From positions 25,323-89,322 of the forward strand of contig NZ_PTIX01000031.1 of NCBI RefSeq assembly GCF_002934265.1: a stretch of DNA of 64,000 nucleotides. The letters are read 5' to 3'. The notes below the pieces were generated by a model. That model made no database searches and had not been told where the DNA came from. It saw nothing but the letters and a program-made list of their open reading frames with translations. Each line of letters begins with the position of its first letter. Positions within the stretch are counted from its first letter, which is position 1. The position numbers were made by a program, and so were the translations under genes. Source of the stretch: Actinokineospora auranticolor. GTDB lineage: Bacteria > Actinomycetota > Actinomycetes > Mycobacteriales > Pseudonocardiaceae. This document shows, in pieces, positions 34,217 to 42,496 of this stretch.

Positions 34217-36580
34217 CTAGCGGACGTCTCCCGGTAGCGCGACGCTCAGTTCGGCGGCGTGGTCCCGGTGCTGCCGCGCGGCCAGCGGGTGGCCGGCGGC
34301 CTCGGCGACCGACGCCAGGTCGCGCAGGGTCTCGACCTGGCGCTGGGGTTGGCCCGCCCGCCCGAACAGCGCGAAGGCGTCGTGCAGGCGGGACCGGGCC
34401 TCGTCGAGGTCGCCGCTGGTGTGGGCGAGTCTGCCCCAGGTCTGCGACACGCGGGCCTGGCCGACGGTCGACGCGCTGGCCCGGAACAGGGTCATGGCCT
34501 CCGCGCAGTTGGCCAGGGCCGGGGTGAGGTCGCCGAGGGCGGCGTGGTTCTGGGCGGCGCGCAAGAGGACGTAGGCGCGCAGCGCGTGGTCGATGGGGGT
34601 GCCGTCGACGGGAGGCGGGCGGAAGAACTCCAGGCACGCGGCGAACTCGGCCGCGGCGGCGCGGTGGTCGCCGTGCTGGTGGCGGTTCGCGCCGCGGTAC
34701 ATCCGGGCCAGGTGCAGGCCCAAGTGGTCGTCGGCCCGGTCGAACAGCTCGACGGCCTCGTCGAGCAGCCGCGGGTGGTCGGCGGTGGGGTCGCAGTTGG
34801 CCAGGTAGACCCGTGCCCACGCCTGTTCCCGCAGGTCCCCCACCGCCTCGGCGGCCGTGCGGGCGGACCTGGCCATGTCCGCCGCGTCCGCCGAGCGGGC
34901 GAACAGGGCGTGCAGCGTCCACGAGAGGAACCCGCGCAGCACGGCCTCGTCGTGCCTGCTGCCGGTGGCCAGCGCCGAGTCGAGGCCCAGGCCGAACACC
35001 TCCAGCCAGGTGGCGGCCGTGCCGCCGATCTCGGAGTACCAGTGCATCGCCTCGGCCAGCTCGATCACCGCCCGGTGCTCGCCGCGCGCGGCCGTGCCGC
35101 GCAGCGCGCCCAGCCAGTTCGACTCCTCCTCCCGCAGCCAACGCCCGGCTTCGACGTCGTCGGCGAAGGACGGGCCCACCGGGGCGGGGGTGCTCGACGG
35201 CCGGAAGTGACCGCCCGCGGCGGCCGTGGCGGTGCGCACCAGCCACTCGACGAGTCGGGCTTCCGCCTCGCGGGCGGCCTGGGGCGGTTCGTCGCGGGCC
35301 AGGCACTCGGCGGCGAACACCCGCAGCAGGTCGTGGAACTGGTACCGGTCCTCCACCTGGGACAGCAGCAGCAGGCTGGCGTCAGCCAGCTCCTCCAGGA
35401 CGGCGCCCGCGTCCTCCTCGTCGAGGCCGGTGAGGGCGGCGACGGCCCCGGCACCGAAGTCCGCGCCCGGCACCAGCGCGAGCCTGCGGAACGCGGTGGC
35501 CGCCCGCGCGCTCAGCTGCCGGTAAGACAAGTCGAACACGTCCCGCACGCCCAGGTCCCCGGCGGTGAGCGTGGACAGCCGCCTGCCGCGGTCCCGCAAC
35601 TGGCCGACCAGGCGGCCGATGGGCCACCGCGCGCGGCCTGCCAGGCGGTTGCCCGCGATGCGCAGCGCCAGCGGCAACCGGCCGCACAGCTCGACCAGCT
35701 CACCGGCCGCGTCGGGCTCGTCGGCCACCCTGGTGGGTCCCGCGATGGTCGACACCAGCGCCACCGCGGCGGCCCGGTCCAGCACGTCCAGCACGAACCG
35801 GCTGACGCCCGTGAGGCCGAGCAGCATCTGGCGGCTGGTCACCAGCGTCAGGCAGCGCGGGCCGCCGACCAGCAGCGGGCGCACCTGGGCCTCCTCGGCC
35901 GCGTCGTCGAGCACGAGCAGGGCGCGGCGGTCCTTGAGCAGGAACCGGCACAGGTTGGTGCGCTGCTCGAGCTCGGCCGGGACGCGGACGCCGTCGACAC
36001 CCATCGACCGCAGGACCACGTGCAGCAGGTCGGTGGGCGTGCGCGGTTCGGACGACATGCCGCGCAGCTTGAGGAAGACCTGCCCGTCGGGGAACCTCGG
36101 GGCGAGGGCGTGGGCGGCGCTGGTGGCCAGGGTCGTCTTGCCGGTGCCGGGTGGACCGGTCAGCACCAGGACGGTTCCGGCGCGCTCGCCCGTGGCCACC
36201 TCCTCGGCCAGTTCCCGCAACGCCCCCAGTTCCCGCTCGCGACCGGACAGGTCGTCGATGTCCGGTGGCAGCGCCCCGACCAGCGCGCCGCTGAACACCC
36301 GCGCGTCCGCCGCGGTGGAGGCGGTGCGCAGCCGCGCGGCTTTGGCGGACGTCTGGAAGTGGTCCAGCTCGATCTCGGTCAGCCGCAGTGGACCGGCGAG
36401 CGCCGCGACGGTGCGCCGCTGCGGGCTCTTGGCCACGCCGCGCTCGATGTCGCTGATCGCCCGGACGCTGATCCCCGTGCGCTCGGACAGCTCCTCCTGC
36501 GTGAGGCGCGCGCGTTCCCGGTGCGCCCGCAGCAGGACGCTGAAGGCCGCGGGTGGGAGGTCGCCGGACGCGTGGGGCAT
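34217..36580 (-). CDS. XRE-NB-ARC-TPR transcriptional regulator
   Basis: A 787-residue regulator. Residues 10-70 are an XRE helix-turn-helix (LLRAHRERARLTQEELSERT, SVRAISDIERG). An NB-ARC ATPase follows, with Walker A VLTGPPGTGKTTLA near 140, Walker B ALLVLDDA near 225 and the GRLPLALRIAGNRLAG GLPL-like motif near 305. The last 250 residues are TPR-like helices. This layout is common in SARP-like and AfsR-related actinobacterial regulators lacking the BTAD domain. It sits alone between a secreted protein and a small gene, so its target is unknown. Confidence 0.93.
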   Translation of the reverse strand: MPHASGDLPPAAFSVLLRAHRERARLTQEELSERTGISVRAISDIERGVAKSPQRRTVAALAGPLRLTEIELDHFQTSAKAARLRTASTAADARVFSGALVGALPPDIDDLSGRERELGALRELAEEVATGERAGTVLVLTGPPGTGKTTLATSAAHALAPRFPDGQVFLKLRGMSSEPRTPTDLLHVVLRSMGVDGVRVPAELEQRTNLCRFLLKDRRALLVLDDAAEEAQVRPLLVGGPRCLTLVTSRQMLLGLTGVSRFVLDVLDRAAAVALVSTIAGPTRVADEPDAAGELVELCGRLPLALRIAGNRLAGRARWPIGRLVGQLRDRGRRLSTLTAGDLGVRDVFDLSYRQLSARAATAFRRLALVPGADFGAGAVAALTGLDEEDAGAVLEELADASLLLLSQVEDRYQFHDLLRVFAAECLARDEPPQAAREAEARLVEWLVRTATAAAGGHFRPSSTPAPVGPSFADDVEAGRWLREEESNWLGALRGTAARGEHRAVIELAEAMHWYSEIGGTAATWLEVFGLGLDSALATGSRHDEAVLRGFLSWTLHALFARSADAADMARSARTAAEAVGDLREQAWARVYLANCDPTADHPRLLDEAVELFDRADDHLGLHLARMYRGANRHQHGDHRAAAAEFAACLEFFRPPPVDGTPIDHALRAYVLLRAAQNHAALGDLTPALANCAEAMTLFRASASTVGQARVSQTWGRLAHTSGDLDEARSRLHDAFALFGRAGQPQRQVETLRDLASVAEAAGHPLAARQHRDHAAELSVALPGDVR

Positions 36581-36891
36581 GCCCCAAATGAATCACGCCC
36601 GCGAGAAGTGTTCCAACTCACCGGGAGCGCGCCGACCGCCGGGGACCGGGGTGGCGGAGGGTCCGATCGACCCGGCGCGCGCCACCGCCACAGCGGATGA
36701 CCGGGCATTTCACCCGGACCCGCCGCTCCCGGAACCGCGGTCCGGGCCGTGCCGGGTGTGTTCGTTGACACCCGGTGCAACCCCGGGACCGGTGGTTCCG
36801 CACGCACGACCCGGTTCTGCCGGTGGTTCCTCGTGGCGCTCCCGGTCCGGCGCCGCTCTACTGGCGGCACACCCCATCGCCAGGAGCCACC
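36581..36891. other. Intergenic region between divergent genes
   Basis: No gene supported. It should contain the promoters of the XRE-NB-ARC gene and the 88-residue gene. Two near-copies of CCGGTGGTTCC occur at about 36789 and 36820. AGGAG lies six bases before the GTG at 36892. Confidence 0.35.
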
Positions 36892-37158
36892 GTGAACCAG
36901 GGACCCACCCGCCCCCGCCACGAACCCGACGAGCGCCGGGTGACCCTGGTCGTCTCGGTCGACGACCCGCGCGCCGCCGACGACCTCGGCGCCCGGATCG
37001 GCGCGGCCATCGAACGCTCGGCGGGCCGCACCGAGGAGCGGCGCGTGCCGCTCTGCGAGCCGGAACCGGAACACTCCATCCAGGACTTGCTCGCGGGCCG
37101 GGTCACCTGGGACGAGCTGACCACCTGCCGCAAGCGACCGGCCCACGACGAGCCGTAA
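36892..37158 (+). CDS. Small hypothetical acidic/basic protein
   Basis: An 88-residue soluble protein starting MNQGPTRPRHEPDERRVTLV (GTG start) and containing VSVDDPRAADDLGARIGAAI and HSIQDLLAGRVTWDELTTC. It is unlike families I know. AGGAGCCACC in front of the start and a strong terminator just after the stop support it as a real monocistronic gene. Confidence 0.65.
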   Translation: MNQGPTRPRHEPDERRVTLVVSVDDPRAADDLGARIGAAIERSAGRTEERRVPLCEPEPEHSIQDLLAGRVTWDELTTCRKRPAHDEP

Positions 37159-37170
37159 CCGGATCCGATG

Positions 37171-37208
37171 ACGGCGGCGCCCGACCTGGTCAGGTCGGGC
37201 GCCGCCGT
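37171..37208 (+). terminator. Strong hairpin terminator
   Basis: A perfect 17-bp inverted repeat with a 4-base loop (arms 37171-37187 and 37192-37208), 13 bases after the stop of the 88-residue gene. A T/G-rich stretch follows. The stem is mostly GC, giving a very stable structure. Confidence 0.85.
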
Positions 37209-38037
37209 TGTCGTCGTGTTGTCCCGTTGTTGGCCCCCCGGTTTCCCGGCGGACAACAGTTCCGTGTATGCGGCGCGGCCGGATGTCCACACGGGAGTCG
37301 CCGAACCCCGAGCGGGGCCGACCACCGTCAGGCGGGTGCGGTCCACGTTCCCTGCGCGCGTGGACCGCACCCGGGTGGGCCGGGCGTGACCGACCTGGCC
37401 TGCGCCGCCGCGGCGCGTGTCCGTCCGAGACACGGCCGCGGCGGCCCGTTCAGTACACGGCATGCGGCGGCCCGACACCACGCAGAACGACCGGCAGAAA
37501 CAGCGGTTCTCGGCTGTCCGGCCGGCTCGCCCTGCCCGCGATCCTCGCCCCGGACTTGACCACTAGGACGAAACAGACAAGCCGCGGGCGGTCCACACCG
37601 CCCGGAACCGTTGGGGCAGACGACCGTCGATTCCGGGCAATGCCGCGCCGCGAGCAGGGCCGGGCGGGGTCGACACGTGCCACGCCGCGACGGCGCAGTC
37701 ACCGACGGGGAGCAGCCAGGTCCTTTGTGGATTACCCGGAGGGGTGGTCGGGTCGTCGGAGCCGACCCAGGTGGAGCCCTGGGGCGACGTGGCGGCGATC
37801 GAGCGCGGGCTGACCGTCGCGCACCGGTCGCCGCGGCAGGCGGCGCGCCCGCCGTCGTGGGACACCGCGCACTTGATCTCGTTCTACCGCAGGCTGATCT
37901 ACTCGCCGAGTCGACGCTCCTGACCTCGGTGCGCAGCGCCCCGACCGACCGCCGATCGCGCGAACGCCCGTCGCGCGGTGGCGGGTCCGGCGGTGGTGCC
38001 CGGTGTCAGGTCGCCGGGCACCACCCGAGGCCTCGGG
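37209..38037. other. Long region without an intact gene
   Basis: No complete gene is supported. Open frames are in low-complexity, Arg/Pro-rich readings without ribosome-binding sites. One frame at about 37760-37923 reads like a real protein tail (EPTQVEPWGDVAAIERGLTV, then PSWDTAHLISFYRRLIYSP) and may be a gene remnant. The region 37400-37700 shows nothing. Confidence 0.4.
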
Positions 38038-38613
38038 TCAGATCAGGCCCGCGCGCAGGGCGTGGGCGACCGCGTGCTGGCGGTTGCGCACGCCGAGCCT
38101 GCTCGCCACGCCGTGGATCAGGTTCTTCACGGTGCGCGCCGAGTAGCCGAGGCTGATGGCGATCTCTTCGGTGGTGCACCCGTCGGCGAGCAGGCGCAGC
38201 ACCTCGCGCTCGCGGGGTTCGACCACCGGCGCCAAGGGGGCGGGCAGCGCGGCGACGAAGCCCTCGACCAACTCGGCGGCCGACACGTCGGCGGCGGGCT
38301 CGACCGCCAGCACGGTGTCGGCCAGCCGGTCCCCGGTCGTCGCGGCCAGCGGCAGGACGACCCGCACCCGGTGCGCCACCAGCCGCCGCGCGTCGCCCGC
38401 GCCGAGGCGGTCGGTCACCAGCACGACCGGCAGACCCGGGTCGACCACCGCCCGCGCCAGCATGGCCACCCCGTCGGGGGCGAGCCGGTCCACCGCGATC
38501 ACCAGCAGGTCCGCCTGCCGGGCCCGGTGCGCGGGCGGCACCACCAGCCCCGGTCTCCTGGCCAGGCAGGCGGTGATACCCGCCAGCAGCAAGGGATCCA
38601 CGGTGCGCACCAC
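38038..38613 (-). CDS. LuxR-type regulator with phospho-null receiver-like domain (copy 1)
   Basis: A 191-residue protein with a receiver-like N-terminus and a LuxR helix-turn-helix: EPREREVLRLLADGCTTEEI, then ISLGYSARTVKNLIHGVASR. The receiver lacks the phospho-acceptor: the strand that should end in Asp reads ADLLVIAVDRL, and the conserved Lys strand reads VVLPLAATTGD. It is therefore probably not controlled by classical phosphotransfer. The GTG start at 38613 has AAGGAG seven bases upstream. Divergent from an intact histidine kinase and homologous to the gene at 39924-40631. Confidence 0.85.
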   Translation of the reverse strand: MVRTVDPLLLAGITACLARRPGLVVPPAHRARQADLLVIAVDRLAPDGVAMLARAVVDPGLPVVLVTDRLGAGDARRLVAHRVRVVLPLAATTGDRLADTVLAVEPAADVSAAELVEGFVAALPAPLAPVVEPREREVLRLLADGCTTEEIAISLGYSARTVKNLIHGVASRLGVRNRQHAVAHALRAGLI

Positions 38614-38778
38614 AACGGTTCTCCTTCGCACGAACGCCTCCCCACGCCGGTCCCACCGGCTGTCGTCACGTGTTCGGTGCAGTGGTCCGGGCCCGTGAGC
38701 TGCCCGGAAACGCCTTGCCTGCGGGGTTTCGCGGTCGGGGCGAACCCGCGGCGATCGGTGAGGCGCTACGGTGACCTG

Positions 38779-39909
38779 GTGTCGTCGTACGCCAGACCGC
38801 TGCTGGTGGATGTGCTCCTGGCCGTCGCGCTGACCGCGCTCACCGAGTTGACCATGGCCACCGGCGCCAACGGACCCCCCGGGTGGCAGGCCTACGTCCT
38901 CGCCGCGTTCGCCACCGCGCCGATCGCCCTGCGGCAGCGCGCGCCCGTGGCGACGATGGCGGTCATCCTCGCGGCCGTCGCCGGGTACAGCCTGCTCGGC
39001 TACCGCAACATCCCCGGTGGCGGGGTGGGCGTGCTCATCGGCCTGTTCACCGTCGCGACCCTGCGGTCGCGGGCCACCGCCGCCGCGGCCTGGGTGCTCA
39101 CGACCGCGATCCTCACCCTCAACATCCGGTTCGCCGGCTCGGTCACCTGGACCGAGGGCGTGCAGGGCGCCCTGGTCGCGATGGGCGCCTGGGCGCTGGG
39201 CGAGGCCACGCGGCGGTGGGGGCAGCGGGTCGAGGCGCTGGGCGAGCGGGCCGGGCGGGCGGTGGCCGACGAACGCGGCCGCATCGCGCGCGAGCTGCAC
39301 GACATCGTCGCGCACCACATGTCGGTGATCTCGTTGCAGGCCGGGCTGGCCCGCTACGTGCTGGACACGGACCTGCCCACGGCCAAGGCGGCGATGGCCA
39401 CTGTCGGGGACACGAGCCGCGAGGCGCTCACCGAGCTGCGGCGCCTGCTCGACGTGCTGCGGGTCGACCACGGCGAGGACGACGGCGCCGCGCCGGACGA
39501 CGCGCGTCCCGGGCTGGCGTCGCTGGAGGGGCTGGTCGAGCGCATGCGCGGGGCGGGGCTCCCGGTCGAGGTGGTGGTTCGCGGGCACGCGCGGGCGTTG
39601 CCGCCCGGGCCGGACACGTGCGCGTACCGGGTCGTGCAGGAGTCGTTGACCAACGTGCTCAAGCACGCGGGGCCCGCGACCGCGCGGGTCGACCTCGACT
39701 ACGGCGACCGGCTGCTCGCGATCCGGGTGTCCGACGACGGTGCCACGCCCGAGCCGTTCCACCTCGGGCCGGATTCGCGCGGTCTCCGGGGGATGCGCGA
39801 GCGCGTCGAACTCCTCGGCGGCGTCTTCACGGCGGAACCGGTGGCGGGTGGGGGTTTCGCCGTCACGGCCGAGGTGCCGGTGGAACCCGCGGTCGAGTGG
39901 AACCCATGA
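38779..39909 (+). CDS. Sensor histidine kinase, NarL/DesK type
   Basis: A 376-residue kinase. About five hydrophobic segments in residues 5-140 form the sensor, followed by a HisKA_3 dimerisation domain with ADERGRIARELHDIVAHHMS (phospho-acceptor His near 174) and an HATPase domain with ESLTNVLKHAG (N box), VSDDG and SRGLRGMRERVELLGG. All catalytic elements are present. No response regulator follows directly; the canonical partner is likely the gene at 41789. The GTG start at 38779 begins the membrane domain; GTG at 38758 would add seven residues. Confidence 0.9.
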   Translation: MSSYARPLLVDVLLAVALTALTELTMATGANGPPGWQAYVLAAFATAPIALRQRAPVATMAVILAAVAGYSLLGYRNIPGGGVGVLIGLFTVATLRSRATAAAAWVLTTAILTLNIRFAGSVTWTEGVQGALVAMGAWALGEATRRWGQRVEALGERAGRAVADERGRIARELHDIVAHHMSVISLQAGLARYVLDTDLPTAKAAMATVGDTSREALTELRRLLDVLRVDHGEDDGAAPDDARPGLASLEGLVERMRGAGLPVEVVVRGHARALPPGPDTCAYRVVQESLTNVLKHAGPATARVDLDYGDRLLAIRVSDDGATPEPFHLGPDSRGLRGMRERVELLGGVFTAEPVAGGGFAVTAEVPVEPAVEWNP

Positions 39910-39923
39910 CCCTGGCACGGCGC

Positions 39924-40631
39924 CTAGACCACGCCCACGCGGATCGCGTAGGCGACCGCGTGCGCCCGGTTGCGCAGCCGCAGCCGGACCGACATCGCGT
40001 GGATGATGTTCTTCACGGTGCGCTCGGAGTAGCGCAGCCGCACGGCGATCCCCGGGGTGTCGTGGCCGTCGGCCAGCAGTCGCACGACGTCGAGTTCGCG
40101 GGCGTGGAGCCGGGACGCGCCCATCCCGCGCGGGGCCTCGCGCTGCGCGGCGCCCACCTGCCGCAGCAGCTCGCCGAGTTGGTGCGGGGGCAGCGCGCCG
40201 CGTCCGGCGGCGGCGTCGCGGATACCGCCGACCAGCCGGTCCGAGGTCGCCGCCGCCCTGGGCAGCACGACCACGACACGGCAGCCGACCACGGTCAGCA
40301 GGTCGCCCGGGGCCAGTCCCCCGGTGACCAGGACCTGTGGGCGCGGGTACGCGTCCGCTGTGGCGCGCACGAGGGACACGGCTTCGGCGGGCGCGCGTTC
40401 CGCCGCGACGACGAAGACCTCCGCGTCGGCGATCCGCGCTTCCGGCAGCACGAGCACCTCTCGGCGGCCCGCCAGGCTTTCCGCGACCCCGACGGCGGTG
40501 AGCGGGTCGGTCGCGCGCACCCCCACCCGAACCCGCGCCGGTTCGGACCGCACCACCGTGAGTCGGCGGGCGTGCGCGCTCTCCACGGGAGCCGCCACCG
40601 CGCGGAGGCAGGCCGTGTCGGTCGTGTTCAC
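39924..40631 (-). CDS. LuxR-type regulator with phospho-null receiver-like domain (copy 2)
   Basis: A 235-residue homologue of the gene at 38038, with the same order of degenerate receiver and LuxR domain (ARELDVVRLLADGHDTPGIA, SERTVKNIIHAMSVRLRLRN). The acceptor strand reads DAEVFVVAAERA with no Asp at the usual site, and the Lys strand is again VVVVLPRAAATSD. The shared VLP-AAATSD/TTGD feature indicates duplication from an already degenerate ancestor. The GTG start at 40631 has no strong ribosome-binding site. Divergent from the kinase-like gene at 40758 with a 126-base gap. Confidence 0.82.
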   Translation of the reverse strand: MNTTDTACLRAVAAPVESAHARRLTVVRSEPARVRVGVRATDPLTAVGVAESLAGRREVLVLPEARIADAEVFVVAAERAPAEAVSLVRATADAYPRPQVLVTGGLAPGDLLTVVGCRVVVVLPRAAATSDRLVGGIRDAAAGRGALPPHQLGELLRQVGAAQREAPRGMGASRLHARELDVVRLLADGHDTPGIAVRLRYSERTVKNIIHAMSVRLRLRNRAHAVAYAIRVGVV

Positions 40632-40757
40632 CGTGCCGAAGGTAGGGGTTCCCGGGCCGTCCGACGTCGCCCGACGATGGCAACTCCGCCTACCCTCCTG
40701 GTGGTACCCGCGGTTACCACGACAAGGGGGCGCCGGGTCGGCGGATGTCCGGATACC

Positions 40758-41792
40758 GTGCGAACCGTGCTCGCCAGCCGCAGGCCAGACCCGGTCGACG
40801 TGGTGCTGGCCCTGCTGGCGACCGGCCTCGCCGTGGCCGACCACACGGGTCCCTTGGCGGGGTACGCGGTGGCCGGGGTGACGGCGGCGCCGCTGGTCCT
40901 GCGCCTGCACGCGCCGGTGGGCACCGCGCTCGTCGTGGCGGGGGCGACGGCGGCATACGGTCTGCTGGGATACGGGGACTTGCCCTGCGGCGGGATCGGT
41001 TTGCTGGTGGGCGTGTTCACCGTCGCGTCCCTGCGGCCGCCGCGCACCGCGGCGACGCTGTTCCCGGTGGCCGTGGCGGGTCTGGTGGCCGGGTCGCCGC
41101 ACGCGGTGGTGTGGCCGGACCTCGTGGATGGTGTGCTGGCGCTGTTCGGCGCGTGGGTGCTGGGCGCGGGCACTCGGTACCGGGGACCCGAGCGGGTTTC
41201 GCGGGCCCGCGCGGCGCGGGACCTGCGCGACGTGCTCGCCCACCACTTGTCGGTCATCTCCGTGCAGGCCGGTCTGGCGCAGTACACCGTCGACCGGGAC
41301 CCGGCGACCGCCCGGTCGGCGGTCGAGGCGGTCGGCGACTGCGGCAGGCAGGCGCTCGCGGAACTGCGCGGCCTGCTCGATGTCCTGTGCGACACGGCAG
41401 GCGCCGAGCCGGATCGCGCGCCGCAGCCGGGTCTCGGCGAGTTGGCCGACCTGGTGGACCGGACCAGGGCGGCGGGGCTGAGCGTGGCGGTGGCGGTCAC
41501 CGGCCAGGTCCGCCCGCTGCCGCCGGGGCTGGACCTGTGCGCGTACCGGATGGTGCAGGAAACCCTGGCGGGCGCGCTGGAAACCGCCCGAACCGGCGCC
41601 GCGCGGGTGGGCCTGCACTACGGTCGGCGCACGCTCACCGTCGTGGTGACCGACACCGGCACCGCCCGGCGCGCGTACCCCGCGCCGTCGACGCGGGAGC
41701 GGGCGCGCCTCTACGGCGGCGTCCTCACCGCCGGACCGGCGGAGGAGGGTGGCTGCACCGTGGTGCTGCGCCTGCCGATGGGCGGCCGATGA
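40758..41792 (+). CDS. Catalytically degenerate histidine kinase homologue
   Basis: A 344-residue paralogue of the kinase at 38779 with the same membrane, HisKA_3 and HATPase layout. Key residues are gone. The acceptor motif ELHD has become DLRD (in RAARDLRDVLAHHLSVISVQ), the N-box Asn is replaced in ETLAGALETAR, and the G2 box GLxGMRER is reduced to STRERARLYGG. It should be unable to bind ATP or be phosphorylated in the normal way, so it may act as a sensor or partner subunit of the intact kinase. The reading frame is open throughout, which argues against simple decay. Its stop overlaps the response regulator start (ATGA). Confidence 0.85.
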   Translation: MRTVLASRRPDPVDVVLALLATGLAVADHTGPLAGYAVAGVTAAPLVLRLHAPVGTALVVAGATAAYGLLGYGDLPCGGIGLLVGVFTVASLRPPRTAATLFPVAVAGLVAGSPHAVVWPDLVDGVLALFGAWVLGAGTRYRGPERVSRARAARDLRDVLAHHLSVISVQAGLAQYTVDRDPATARSAVEAVGDCGRQALAELRGLLDVLCDTAGAEPDRAPQPGLGELADLVDRTRAAGLSVAVAVTGQVRPLPPGLDLCAYRMVQETLAGALETARTGAARVGLHYGRRTLTVVVTDTGTARRAYPAPSTRERARLYGGVLTAGPAEEGGCTVVLRLPMGGR

Positions 41793-42478
41793 CGATCCGC
41801 GTGCTCGTCGCCGACGACCAGCCCCTGATCCGCGCGGGGCTCGTCGCCCTGCTCACCGCCGCCCCGGGCATCGAGGTCGCGGGCGAGGCGGTCGACGGCG
41901 CCCAGGCCGTGGCGCTGGCGGGCAGCACGGCGCCGGACCTGGTGCTGATGGACATCAAGATGCCCGGTTTGGACGGCATCAGCGCCACCAGACAGGTCCT
42001 CGCCGCCGACCCCGCCCCACGCGTGCTCGTGCTGACCACCTTCGACCTACCCGAGTACGTCTACACGGCGCTGAGCGAGGGCGCGTCCGGCTTCCTCCTG
42101 AAGGACACCCCACCGGAGCGCATCATCGCGGCCATCCACACCGTGGCGGCGGGAGACATGCTCATCACCCCGAGCATCACCCGCAGGCTCGTGGAGACCT
42201 ACGCCCACCACCACCGCGCCACCGCGGTGGACAACGACCGCCTGGCCGCGCTCACCAACCGCGAACTCGAAGTCCTCCGCCTGGTCGGCAACGGCCTCAC
42301 CAACCCCCAGATAGCCCGGCGCCTGGTGCTGAGCGAGGAGACGGTCAAGACGCATGTCAAGCGCACCATGGGCAAGCTCCGGCTGAGCAGCCGCGCGCAG
42401 GCGGTGGTGATCGCCTACGAGGCTGGGCTGATCACCCCGGACCCGACCGCGAACCGGCCACCCCGACCGCCGCGGTAG
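41789..42478 (+). CDS. Response regulator, NarL/FixJ type
   Basis: A 229-residue canonical response regulator. The receiver has VLVADDQPLIRAGL, the phospho-acceptor Asp in PDLVLMDIKMPGLDG near 54, the switch Thr in VLTTFD and the conserved Lys in GFLLKDTPPE. The LuxR domain has LTNRELEVLRLVGNGLTNPQ and SEETVKTHVKRTMGKL. It is translationally coupled to the degenerate kinase but is itself intact, so the kinase at 38779 is the likely phosphodonor. Confidence 0.94.
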   Translation: MTIRVLVADDQPLIRAGLVALLTAAPGIEVAGEAVDGAQAVALAGSTAPDLVLMDIKMPGLDGISATRQVLAADPAPRVLVLTTFDLPEYVYTALSEGASGFLLKDTPPERIIAAIHTVAAGDMLITPSITRRLVETYAHHHRATAVDNDRLAALTNRELEVLRLVGNGLTNPQIARRLVLSEETVKTHVKRTMGKLRLSSRAQAVVIAYEAGLITPDPTANRPPRPPR

Positions 42479-42496
42479 ACCACGGTGGACAGCCGC

